Translations under genes and position numbers: made by a program
Shown here: piece by piece, positions 34,796 to 42,976 of the stretch
How the letters are laid out: the number at the start of each line of letters is the position of its first letter
Numbering within the stretch: the first letter of the stretch is position 1
The notes under the pieces: model-generated
What the model saw: only the letters and a program-made list of their open reading frames with translations
Databases searched by the model: none
Told to the model about the DNA's origin: nothing
Assembly (NCBI GenBank): GCA_025999435.1
Contig: BNXH01000002.1
Coordinates: 16,220-80,219, forward strand
Origin: Bacteroidia bacterium
GTDB lineage: Bacteria; Bacteroidota; Bacteroidia; Bacteroidales; Dysgonomonadaceae
Direction of reading: 5' to 3'
Length of the DNA stretch: 64,000 nucleotides

Positions 34796-35692
34796 TTATT
34801 TCTTCTTCAATATATAAATAAGCGAACTGCTTCGTCTTTTATTATTCAATGTACGCAGGAAAAACAGACCTCCTTTGACCAATCCCACAAGACCGGCAAG
34901 GAATGTTCCTTTATTTTTCTCGCTGAGCATGGATATGTAGAATGCGTCGAAATACATCGGCTTGACGGCAACAATCTTGAAATGATGCCTGTTTGCCAGA
35001 TGCTCGAAATCGGAAGGTGAAAAATGCCACAGATGGCGAGGTACATCATACGCAGCCCAATATTCTTTATAATGTACCGCGTCGAATGATTCCTTGTTAG
35101 GCAAAGCGATAACGACAGTTCCGTCGTCTTTCAGCAATCCATGAAGACGATCCATAACACTGTTTAAACGCTCAAGATGCTCCAGTACATGCCACATCGT
35201 AACCACATCTTTCGCCTGGCAAGGAATATCGTACAGGTATCCGGAATCCTGACAGTTGATATCGAATTTTTGTTTAGTGTACCTGCGGGCTTGTTCCGAT
35301 TTTTCTATCCCCGTTACAATCCACTTCTTCGACTTCATTTTGTTCAAAAAATAACCTGTCCCTGAACCTATATCGAGCAGCATTCCTGCTTTTTTAGGAG
35401 CATATTGTATTACGGTCTTGGCTTTCGACTTCAAAGCAATCTTCCGTACCAAATGATACAGGGTGTTAATTATACCCTTATGTGTGTCGGAATGTGAAAC
35501 ATAGGCCGATGCTTCGTAATATTTTCCTATTTCATCTTCGGATGGGAAATCCTGCGTCAGGGCAAAACCACATTTGCTACACCGGCAAATATCAAAAACT
35601 TCCTGAGTAGTAAGGTAATCCTTACACGACAGATAAGGTAGTAATTCGGAATTTCCACAAACAGGACATATATCGGTATGTATCGCTTTCAT
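34796..35692 (-). CDS. SAM-dependent methyltransferase with N-terminal zinc ribbon
   Basis: A 298-residue protein. Four cysteines (CPVCG and CRCSKCG) form a zinc knuckle in the first 40 residues. The Rossmann methyltransferase core follows: AGMLLDIGSGTGYFLNKM (motif I, about 103-120), DVVTMWHVLEHL (motif post III) and DGTVVIALPNKESFDA. This is a Methyltransf_11/23-type protein often placed with glycan genes. The ATG at 35692 is chosen; the frame also has a TTG at 35698 that would overlap the HAD gene stop. It follows that HAD gene in the same direction with a 2-bp gap. Confidence 0.82.
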   Translation of the reverse strand: MKAIHTDICPVCGNSELLPYLSCKDYLTTQEVFDICRCSKCGFALTQDFPSEDEIGKYYEASAYVSHSDTHKGIINTLYHLVRKIALKSKAKTVIQYAPKKAGMLLDIGSGTGYFLNKMKSKKWIVTGIEKSEQARRYTKQKFDINCQDSGYLYDIPCQAKDVVTMWHVLEHLERLNSVMDRLHGLLKDDGTVVIALPNKESFDAVHYKEYWAAYDVPRHLWHFSPSDFEHLANRHHFKIVAVKPMYFDAFYISMLSEKNKGTFLAGLVGLVKGGLFFLRTLNNKRRSSSLIYILKKK

Positions 35693-35694
35693 TT

Positions 35695-36354
35695 TCAATA
35701 TTTAAATTGAGTACGGTCTACTTCATCAAAACTCTTGATTATCTGGCAATCTTTCCAGTCACTATAATCATCGTCGTTACTATTAACAGCTATAATTTTG
35801 CCCGTTTTGGCATTTTTCGCCGCCTGCAATCCGGCAATAGCATCTTCGAAAACAATTATCTCCTCCGGTTTTTTACCTATAATTTCCATTGCCAATTCGT
35901 ATATCTGCGGATCGGGTTTTCCCTTGATTTTCCCATTGTTGTAGACTACTTTGTCATACTCGAACCACTCTGTCAGAGGTAGGTGTTCGAAATAAAAATC
36001 CAAATTTTCTTTTCCCGACGCGGTTGCTATTGTAAAAGGAATATTGTTGCTTTTCAGGAAGTTCAGGAAGTCTGTCGCCCCGGGAGCCAATTGCATATCT
36101 GTTTCGAGGCATAGTTCCTGATAAAGACTTTTCTTTTCCATTATATAATCACTCACTTGCGTCTCGGTCAGAGTATTATGAAATAAAGATTGTAAAAGAT
36201 CGCTGTTATTTTTTCCATGCATCCGGCGAAATTTGTCTTCATCTGAAAGAAATAAATCATAGCGTGTCAGGAATATATCCCATGCCCGATTGTGCAAACC
36301 CGTGTCCCAAAACAATGTTCCGTTAAAATCAAAAACAACTCCTGAAAAATGCAT
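35695..36354 (-). CDS. HAD-superfamily hydrolase with DFNGT nucleophile motif
   Basis: A 219-residue enzyme of the beta-phosphoglucomutase-like HAD class: motif I VVFDFNGTLFWD, a helical cap (about 20-90), motif II TIATASG, motif III with the Lys in KGKPDPQIYELAM, and motif IV IIVFEDAIAGLQAAKNA. The usual second Asp of DxDGT is Asn here. Since this residue acts as the general acid/base in phosphatases, the chemistry may be altered. DxNGT forms exist in other HAD proteins. The gene leads a unit with the methyltransferase, behind a TACATTTG box (36377-36384). Confidence 0.82.
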   Translation of the reverse strand: MHFSGVVFDFNGTLFWDTGLHNRAWDIFLTRYDLFLSDEDKFRRMHGKNNSDLLQSLFHNTLTETQVSDYIMEKKSLYQELCLETDMQLAPGATDFLNFLKSNNIPFTIATASGKENLDFYFEHLPLTEWFEYDKVVYNNGKIKGKPDPQIYELAMEIIGKKPEEIIVFEDAIAGLQAAKNAKTGKIIAVNSNDDDYSDWKDCQIIKSFDEVDRTQFKY

Positions 36355-36376
36355 TCTGTTTTATATTATTCCGGCA

Positions 36377-36384
36377 CAAATGTA
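36377..36384 (-). promoter_or_regulatory. -7 box for the HAD-methyltransferase unit
   Basis: Reads TACATTTG on the minus strand, about 22 bp before the ATG at 36354. Confidence 0.6.
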
Positions 36385-36532
36385 CGAAATACTTAGATAT
36401 ATAGATATTTGAAGAGGTAACTATTCATTTTTTTATATTTACGTTTGAAACTTTTCGTCTTCCTATTTTGTTTATTAGATAAAAAATAGATATTATATAG
36501 AATAAAGATTTATGGATTTCATAAACAAACAA

Positions 36533-36618
36533 TTAACCACAGAGTTTACGGAGTTATGGTTCACGGTGTATCACGGTGTAACTCCGTGATATTTAACTCG
36601 GTGCAACTCTGTGGTTAA
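36533..36618. repeat. 86-bp imperfect palindrome (CACAGAG family)
   Basis: Perfect 14-bp arms TTAACCACAGAGTT (36533-36546) and its complement (36605-36618) enclose a second hairpin TATCACGG/CCGTGATA near 36568-36592. Similar CCACAGAG repeats occur in many bacteria. The rest of the 363-bp gap (36355-36717) is AT-rich without a gene. Confidence 0.75.
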
Positions 36619-36717
36619 AAAATCAACTATGTATAAACACCTGTAAATAAATAGAATAATCTTTTATTAAATATAAACTCTAATAAACAATTACATTAAC
36701 ACTTGATTTTGGAAATT

Positions 36718-37317
36718 ATGAAAGAATTGAAGAAAGCGATCGAAAATCGTAGAACGTATTATAACATCAGCGACAAAAGCCCTATATCCGACGATCAGAT
36801 AAAAGAAATTATAGACTTTGCCGTATTACATGTGCCATCTGCATTTAACTCCCAGTCAGCAAGAGTTGTCCTATTGTTAGGCGATCATCACAAAAAACTA
36901 TGGAATATAGTTAAAGATGTATTGAAAAAACTTGTCCCTGCTGACAATTTCCCTGCCACCGAAGCTAAAATAGACGGCGCTTTTGCTGCGGGATATGGAA
37001 CAGTTTTATTTTTTGAAGACCAAAACGTGGTAGAAGGTTTGCAAAATGCCTTTGCCGCATACAGCGAGAACTTTCCCGTTTGGTCGCAACACACTTCGGC
37101 CATGCATCAGTTTGCTATCTGGACAATGCTTGAGGAAGCCGGGCTAGGCGCTTCTCTTCAGCATTACAATCCGATAATAGATGAAGCAGTTGCTAAGGAA
37201 TGGAAAATAAGTCCCAAATGGAAACTAATTGCCCAAATGCCATTCGGAACTCCGGCTGGTGAACCCGGTTCTAAAGAATTTCAGCCGTTGGAAAGCAGAG
37301 TATCTGTTTTCAAATAA
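36718..37317 (+). CDS. Nitroreductase-family oxidoreductase
   Basis: A 199-residue FMN-dependent reductase. It starts MKELKKAIENRRTYYNISDK (the common Arg-Arg-Ser-like N-terminal motif as NRRTY), followed by HVPSAFNSQSARVVLLLGD, FFEDQNVVEGLQ, and the second half with EEAGLGASLQHYNP (FMN phosphate loop) and PFGTPAGEPG near the C-terminus. Substrate is not known. The ATG at 36718 is preferred to a TTG at 36703. A terminator follows its stop. Confidence 0.85.
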   Translation: MKELKKAIENRRTYYNISDKSPISDDQIKEIIDFAVLHVPSAFNSQSARVVLLLGDHHKKLWNIVKDVLKKLVPADNFPATEAKIDGAFAAGYGTVLFFEDQNVVEGLQNAFAAYSENFPVWSQHTSAMHQFAIWTMLEEAGLGASLQHYNPIIDEAVAKEWKISPKWKLIAQMPFGTPAGEPGSKEFQPLESRVSVFK

Positions 37318-37341
37318 ACACTTGTTATTTTAAAGATGGAG

Positions 37342-37370
37342 GCCTGGTCGGAAGATCAGGCTTTTCGTTT
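37342..37370 (+). terminator. Terminator after the nitroreductase gene
   Basis: GCCTGGTC and GATCAGGC (one G-U) with loop GGAA, followed by TTTTCGTTTG, 24 bp after the stop. Confidence 0.75.
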
Positions 37371-37388
37371 GTTATAGAGATTTAGCCT

Positions 37389-38078
37389 TCAAAAGAAATA
37401 AGTAAAATTAAGCTTGCACGATCTATTGTATAATGGATATTCGTCTTTAACTACATTCACCAGACCATGCTGATAATTGAGGCTAATTTGTATATTCCGG
37501 TATTCGACACCGGCCAGTACAGAAGCACCAAAATCGAAAACCTTATAATCAGCCTCCTCGGCATCAAGAACTCCATCATCGGGAAGAGTGTGCGAATAAT
37601 TGTCTACTCCGTAAAAATTACTTCGACTAGAGAACCATGTCGACATATCGAAACCAATATACGAACCTCCCCCCATAACAAACCTGAAATTTTCATTAAC
37701 GGGAATTTTTGTACCCAGATTTACAGACATATTATTGTAGAATATTCTTATCCTTTTCATTTCTTCCACTTTGTCTACATATGCTCTATTAAGTTTTGTA
37801 TTCAAATACGAAACGGTAAAATCACCCTGAATCATCAGTCTATCGCGCATATGCTGTACGACAACGCCTATATCCCATGCAGGAAACACTCCGGAGGTAT
37901 AAGGAGATATGGTCGTAAAACTACTTCCCGGAATTATGCAAGCTTCTTCATATAGATCCATTCCGCTAAACTTGGAAAAACCGAAAGAAACTTTCACTCC
38001 GAATGCAGTATAATTTTCCTGTGCGGACAGATGAAATGATAATAGTAAAAGAAATGAAATGATTAGAATATTTCTCAT
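37389..38078 (-). CDS. Outer-membrane beta-barrel protein, unknown function
   Basis: A 229-residue protein with a signal peptide (MRNILIISFLLLLSFHLSAQ, cut before ENY) and alternating amphipathic strands (FGVKVSFGFSKFSG, LMIQGDFTVSYLNTKL, NLGTKIPVNENFRFVMGGG, ISLNYQHGLVN) ending in an aromatic C-terminal strand (CKLNFTYFF). This is the typical 8-10-strand PorT-like barrel of Bacteroidetes outer membranes. No substrate or partner is suggested by the neighbours: a nitroreductase converging from the left and purL diverging to the right. Confidence 0.75.
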   Translation of the reverse strand: MRNILIISFLLLLSFHLSAQENYTAFGVKVSFGFSKFSGMDLYEEACIIPGSSFTTISPYTSGVFPAWDIGVVVQHMRDRLMIQGDFTVSYLNTKLNRAYVDKVEEMKRIRIFYNNMSVNLGTKIPVNENFRFVMGGGSYIGFDMSTWFSSRSNFYGVDNYSHTLPDDGVLDAEEADYKVFDFGASVLAGVEYRNIQISLNYQHGLVNVVKDEYPLYNRSCKLNFTYFF

Positions 38079-38110
38079 AGCATGTTGTTTTGTTGTTTGA
38101 CTCTTCGATA

Positions 38111-38260
38111 AGAAGTCGTCCAGACTTTTTACAAAATAAAGCTTTTATCCATTTTTATCCTCTTTGTCATGTTGAACGATAGTGATACATCTTCCGAAGG
38201 AGACCCTTCGTCCCTCAGGATGACAAAAAAGATGAGAAATAAAAAGTCTAGACGACTTCT
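38111..38260. repeat. 150-bp element with 20-bp terminal inverted repeats
   Basis: Arms AGAAGTCGTCCAGACTTTTT (38111-38130) and AAAAAGTCTAGACGACTTCT (38241-38260), one mismatch. Inside is a copy of a dispersed hairpin word (TGTCATG...GGATGACA, about 38167-38225). It lies in the divergent gap between the barrel gene and purL. MITE-like in form, no target duplication seen. Confidence 0.7.
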
Positions 38261-38339
38261 AAATTAAAAGCGCAAGATAATAAAAAATAAAGAAATATTT
38301 GATTGATCATTTTTTATTGTCGTATTCCTGCCTTTTCAT

Positions 38340-38347
38340 TACCTTTG
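38340..38347 (+). promoter_or_regulatory. -7 box for purL
   Basis: TACCTTTG, a full TAnnTTTG match, 42 bp before the purL ATG. Confidence 0.55.
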
Positions 38348-38389
38348 CATACAGGTTCACTTAGTAAAATATTAACTTGAAATACAGAT

Positions 38390-41300
38390 ATGGTTTCTTT
38401 CTTTCAGACCCTTTCCAAAAGTATTATTGCTGTTCAAACAAACTCGACACTAAACAACGATTTCATCCGGCGCCTCACATGGGCTTTTAGTGGTGCAACT
38501 ATGCTTGATTCTGATAAAGTTTCAGGCTTTTTTGTTGGTCCGCGCAGGGAAATGATCACTCCGTGGAGTACCAATGCCGTAGAAATAACCCAAAATATGG
38601 GAATCGAAGGCATTGCGCGTATCGAAGAGTTCTTTCCTGTAAATACCGGCGATGCTGAGCACGACCCTATGCTTCAACGTATTTATGACGGACTGAATCA
38701 GGATGTGTTTACTATTAACCGTAAACCCGAACCGATCATCGAAATTGATAATATCGCGCTATATAACCAACAGGAAGGACTCGCGTTGAGCAGCGACGAG
38801 ATCGAATATCTGGACAGTGTAAGCCAAAGATTGGGCAGAAAGCTGACCGACAGCGAAGTATTCGGCTTTTCGCAAGTGAACTCTGAACACTGCCGCCACA
38901 AGATTTTCAACGGAACATTTATTATAGACGGAGAAGAAAAAGAAAGTTCTCTGTTCAAACTGATAAAGAAAACATCGCAAACCAATCCGAATAAATTGGT
39001 TTCAGCATATAAAGATAATGTTGCTTTCAATAAAGGTCCCGAAATAGAGCAGTTTGCCCCAACCGATGGGGATAAACCAAGTTATTTCGAGGTGAAGTCG
39101 ATCAAATCGGTTATCTCCCTGAAAGCTGAAACGCACAATTTCCCTACCACAGTAGAACCGTTCAATGGTGCTGCCACCGGTTCGGGAGGCGAAATACGTG
39201 ACCGCTTAGGTGGAGGAAAAGCTTCCTTACCAATTGCCGGAACGGCCGTTTATATGACAGCTTATCCACGTACAAAAGCGGGTAAGCAATGGGAAGAAGC
39301 CGTACCGGAACGCCCTTGGTTATACCAGACACCGGAAGAAATTCTGATCAAAGCATCGAACGGAGCTTCCGATTTTGGCAACAAATACGGGCAACCTCTT
39401 ATCTGCGGATCGTTACTTACATTCGAACACGAAGAAAACCAAAAGAAATTTGCATACGACAAAGTAATCATGCTCGCCGGAGGTGTCGGTTACGCTAACA
39501 AGCGCGATGCCCTGAAAGGTGAACCTAAACCGGGCGAAAAAGTAGTTATTCTCGGAGGAGACAACTACCGTATCGGTATGGGTGGTGGCGCGGTATCGTC
39601 TGTGGATACAGGACAATTTTCGAGCGGTATAGAATTGAACGCCGTTCAGCGTGCCAATCCCGAAATGCAGAAACGTGCAGCGAATGTCATCCGCGCCCTG
39701 TCCGAATCGGATAACAACCCGATCGTATCTATCCACGACCACGGCGCAGGAGGGCATCTGAATTGCCTGTCTGAGTTAGTGGAAGCTACAGGTGGGAAAA
39801 TAGATATATCGAAACTTCCCATAGGCGACCCAACCCTCTCGTCGAAAGAAATTGTAGGAAATGAAAGTCAGGAACGTATGGGCTTGCTCATTCCGGCCGA
39901 CGCGGCAGAACGCATCAAGCGCATAGCAGACCGCGAACGCTCGCCGATGTATATAGTAGGCGAAACCACAGACGATATGAAGTTTGTATTCGAACAGGCT
40001 GACGGAAAACGCCCTATCGACCTGAAACTCGAAGATTTCTTCGGCAAAGCGCCAAAAACTATTATGCGTGATGAAACAATCGAAGAAATATATGCGAATC
40101 CCGAATATGAGATTTCCAAACTGGAAGATTATATAAAAAATGTGCTCCGGCTCGAAGCTGTGGCATGTAAAGATTGGCTGACAAATAAGGTAGACCGTTC
40201 CGTAACGGGAAAAGTCGCCCGCCAGCAAACACAAGGAGAAATTCAGCTACCGCTGAGCGACCTTGGCGCTGTTGCTCTCGACTACAAGGGAAGAACAGGT
40301 ATCGCCACTTCGATAGGTCATGCGCCACAGGCAGCAATGGTAGATCCTGCGGCAGGATCGGTGCTGGCAATAGCCGAATCGTTGACAAATATAGTATTTG
40401 CACCGATAGAGGACGGCATAAAAGGAATATCATTAAGCGCCAACTGGATGTGGCCATGCAAAAATCCCGGCGAAGATGCACGCTTATACAAAGCCGTGGA
40501 AGCCTGTTCCGATTTTGCCTGCGAACTGGGAATCAATATCCCGACAGGAAAAGATTCCTTGTCGATGACTCAGAAATATGGTGACGAAAAAGTTTATTCT
40601 CCGGGTACAGTGATTATTTCCGCCGCCAGCGAAGTGAAAAATATCCGCAAGATCGTATCGCCCGTATTGGCATACATCAAAGGAACATATTTATATTATA
40701 TCGATTTCTCGTTCGATACTTTCAAACTGGGAGGCTCGGCCTTTGCCCAGACAATGAGCAAAGTAGGAGAAGAAGTTCCGACAGTGAAAGATCCGGAATA
40801 TTTCAGGAATGCCTTTAACGCTGTACAGGAACTGGTTGACAGGGGGCTTGTGCTTGCCGGTCACGATATATCGGCAGGTGGTCTGGTGACAGCCATGCTG
40901 GAAATGTGTTTTGCTAATCCGGACGGAGGTCTTGAAGCACGCTTAGACAAGTTACACCATGCAGACCTGATCAAAGTATTGTTCTCCGAAAATCCGGGTG
41001 TATTGCTTCAGATAAAACACAATCATCTGGTCGAAAAAATTCTTGACGACTACGGCATCGGTTTTGGCATTATAGCACGACCGATAGAAGACCGCAAACT
41101 GGTTATTCAGAAAGATACTTTCGTACAGGAATTTAATATCGACGAACTGCGTGATGTATGGTTCGAACCGTCCTATCTGCTCGACAGGAAACAATCAGGT
41201 GAGAAACTTGCCAAAGAACGTTTCGAAAATTATAAGAATCAGCCATTACAATTCAACTTCAACCCGTCATTTACAGGCAGGTTTGTTCAATACGGAATTA

Positions 41301-42076
41301 ATCCGAACAGAACGGCTCCTACCGGACTAAAGGCTGCCGTTATACGCGAGAAAGGTACGAATAGCGAACGTGAGATGGCTTATGCCCTGTATCTTGCTGG
41401 ATTCGATGTAAGAGATGTACATATGACCGACCTTGCGTCGGGCAGGGAAACACTGGAAGATATAAATCTGATCGTTTTCTGCGGCGGCTTCTCCAATTCG
41501 GATGTACTTGGTTCGGCGAAAGGCTGGGCAGGAAGCTTTATCTATAACGAAACAGCCAAAGAAACCCTCCGTAAATATTACGGGCGCAAAGATACATTGA
41601 GCCTCGGAGTATGTAACGGTTGCCAACTGATGATGGAACTTGGCCTTATATATCCGGAACATGATGTGAAACCTAAGATGGAACACAACAATTCCCATAA
41701 ATATGAATCAATCTATTTAACGGTAGAAATTCCTCAGAACAAATCGGTTATGTTCGGCTCATTGTCGGGCAGCAAGATAGGCATCTGGGTGTCGCACGGT
41801 GAAGGACGTTTCTCCATGCCGAAGGCCGAATCGGAATACAACGTTATCGCTAAATACATTTACAGCGGATATCCGGGTAACCCGAACGGTTCCGATTATG
41901 ATATAGCGGGGGTCGTTTCCAAAGACGGACGCCATCTGGCTATAATGCCGCATCCGGAACGGGCTCTGTTCCCCTGGCAGTGCGGACACCATCCTTTCGA
42001 ACATCGTAAAGATGATTTTACTCCTTGGATGGAAGCATTCGTCAATGCAAGAGAATGGATCAGGAATGTGAAGTAA
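38390..42076 (+). CDS. purL: Phosphoribosylformylglycinamidine synthase (single-chain)
   Basis: A 1228-residue enzyme that amidates FGAR with glutamine and ATP in purine synthesis. The N-terminal domain and linker (1-210) lead into the synthetase core with FGFSQVNSEHCRHKIFNGTF, ETHNFPTTVEPFNGAATGSGG, GAGGHLNCLSELVEATGG and a second AIRS-like half (GHDISAGGLVTAMLEMCF). The C-terminal glutaminase (about 975-1228) has AAVIREKGTNSEREMAYAL, the nucleophile line LSLGVCNGCQLMMELG (Cys near 1075) and HPERALFPW. This is the long, fused form rather than the PurS/PurQ/PurL set. It stands alone with its own terminator. Confidence 0.96.
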   Translation: MVSFFQTLSKSIIAVQTNSTLNNDFIRRLTWAFSGATMLDSDKVSGFFVGPRREMITPWSTNAVEITQNMGIEGIARIEEFFPVNTGDAEHDPMLQRIYDGLNQDVFTINRKPEPIIEIDNIALYNQQEGLALSSDEIEYLDSVSQRLGRKLTDSEVFGFSQVNSEHCRHKIFNGTFIIDGEEKESSLFKLIKKTSQTNPNKLVSAYKDNVAFNKGPEIEQFAPTDGDKPSYFEVKSIKSVISLKAETHNFPTTVEPFNGAATGSGGEIRDRLGGGKASLPIAGTAVYMTAYPRTKAGKQWEEAVPERPWLYQTPEEILIKASNGASDFGNKYGQPLICGSLLTFEHEENQKKFAYDKVIMLAGGVGYANKRDALKGEPKPGEKVVILGGDNYRIGMGGGAVSSVDTGQFSSGIELNAVQRANPEMQKRAANVIRALSESDNNPIVSIHDHGAGGHLNCLSELVEATGGKIDISKLPIGDPTLSSKEIVGNESQERMGLLIPADAAERIKRIADRERSPMYIVGETTDDMKFVFEQADGKRPIDLKLEDFFGKAPKTIMRDETIEEIYANPEYEISKLEDYIKNVLRLEAVACKDWLTNKVDRSVTGKVARQQTQGEIQLPLSDLGAVALDYKGRTGIATSIGHAPQAAMVDPAAGSVLAIAESLTNIVFAPIEDGIKGISLSANWMWPCKNPGEDARLYKAVEACSDFACELGINIPTGKDSLSMTQKYGDEKVYSPGTVIISAASEVKNIRKIVSPVLAYIKGTYLYYIDFSFDTFKLGGSAFAQTMSKVGEEVPTVKDPEYFRNAFNAVQELVDRGLVLAGHDISAGGLVTAMLEMCFANPDGGLEARLDKLHHADLIKVLFSENPGVLLQIKHNHLVEKILDDYGIGFGIIARPIEDRKLVIQKDTFVQEFNIDELRDVWFEPSYLLDRKQSGEKLAKERFENYKNQPLQFNFNPSFTGRFVQYGINPNRTAPTGLKAAVIREKGTNSEREMAYALYLAGFDVRDVHMTDLASGRETLEDINLIVFCGGFSNSDVLGSAKGWAGSFIYNETAKETLRKYYGRKDTLSLGVCNGCQLMMELGLIYPEHDVKPKMEHNNSHKYESIYLTVEIPQNKSVMFGSLSGSKIGIWVSHGEGRFSMPKAESEYNVIAKYIYSGYPGNPNGSDYDIAGVVSKDGRHLAIMPHPERALFPWQCGHHPFEHRKDDFTPWMEAFVNAREWIRNVK

Positions 42077-42095
42077 AAAAACAAAAATAATAAAG

Positions 42096-42128
42096 AGAGG
42101 CGCAGGAATTATCTTGTGCCTCTTTCGT
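42096..42128 (+). terminator. Terminator after purL
   Basis: AGAGGCGCA and TGTGCCTCT (one G-U) with a 10-nt loop, followed by TTCGTTTTATTTT, 20 bp after the stop. Confidence 0.75.
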
Positions 42129-42147
42129 TTTATTTTAGTAATAGTCG

Positions 42148-42889
42148 TTCTCTCGTCATTGGTAGCCTAAAACCCTGCCGGCGCGGATATTTATCCATGC
42201 CAACGATAGTTTAGGATTAGGATTTCTTATCTTTCAAACATTTACAATTAATAAATACCACATAGCCGATATATAGTCCCGATATAATAATGATAAAGAC
42301 CGATGTTATAACGGTGGTTGATTCTGATTCGTTACACAACATATATAATAATAGAGAACATACTCCCAAAAAAATGCTTACTCCAAAGTAAATTATGTAA
42401 AAAGGTTTATGGTAATTTAACTTACAAGCATAGATGAGAAAACAAATTGAAGCAAATGCCACTCCTATTGTTGTAATAAATAAGCATCTATCTGAGAATT
42501 TGAAAGCTATCCATAAAGATATTGAAACCAATAAATCGGGAATGTAATAATAACTCTTTTTTATTTCTCCAGGGTATTTCTCCTTGAGATTTTTATATAA
42601 ATGACAATAGTCTGCAACATACATAGCGACAATAAAACATTGTATGAAAAACAACATATCAAACACAAAGCCTTTTCCCTTTGTTGGAAATAAATCATAT
42701 ATCATAGAACCTAAAATAGCAGGATAAATAAGTCCATAAATTAGGATTTCTTTTACGGATTTCTTTTCTGTGCACATAATTTCAAATTTTAGAAGAATTT
42801 ATAACATCTGAAATCTAGAATAAAATGAAAAAGCCATATTACAAAAAATTCTATTTCTCCGCGCCGGCAACGGGCTTCTCTCGTCATTG
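42148..42889. repeat. Paired direct and inverted repeats flanking the 42217 gene
   Basis: TTCTCTCGTCATTG is directly repeated at 42148-42161 and 42876-42889. TGCCGGCGCGGA (42176-42187) is inverted at 42858-42869. Between them lies a single small membrane-protein gene. See findings. Confidence 0.7.
42217..42777 (-). CDS. Small multi-pass membrane protein, unknown function
   Basis: A 186-residue protein with about six membrane segments (ILIYGLIYPAILGSMIYDLF, FFIQCFIVAMYVADYCHLY, IPDLLVSISLWIAFKF, LFITTIGVAFASICFLIYAC, FYIIYFGVSIFLGVCSLLLY, VITSVFIIIISGLYIGYVVF) and a short Lys-rich end. I do not recognise a family. It is notably richer in A and T than its neighbours and is flanked by a direct and an inverted repeat, suggesting it arrived as an insertion. 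It stands between convergent purL and the GH97 gene. Confidence 0.65.
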   Translation of the reverse strand: MCTEKKSVKEILIYGLIYPAILGSMIYDLFPTKGKGFVFDMLFFIQCFIVAMYVADYCHLYKNLKEKYPGEIKKSYYYIPDLLVSISLWIAFKFSDRCLFITTIGVAFASICFLIYACKLNYHKPFYIIYFGVSIFLGVCSLLLYMLCNESESTTVITSVFIIIISGLYIGYVVFINCKCLKDKKS

Positions 42890-42970
42890 TGAGCCTGCAA
42901 GGTGAAGCAATCTAGTATATCGGATATAATAATATTCTGGATTGCTTCACTCCGTTCGCAATGACGAGAT
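42876..42970. repeat. 95-bp hairpin repeat (GATTGCTTCAC family)
   Basis: CTCGTCATTG and GTGAAGCAATC on the left are complemented by GATTGCTTCAC and CAATGACGAG on the right. The right half (42939-42967) recurs at 48926-48954 with two differences over 29 bp. Confidence 0.75.
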
Positions 42971-42976
42971 ACTCTC

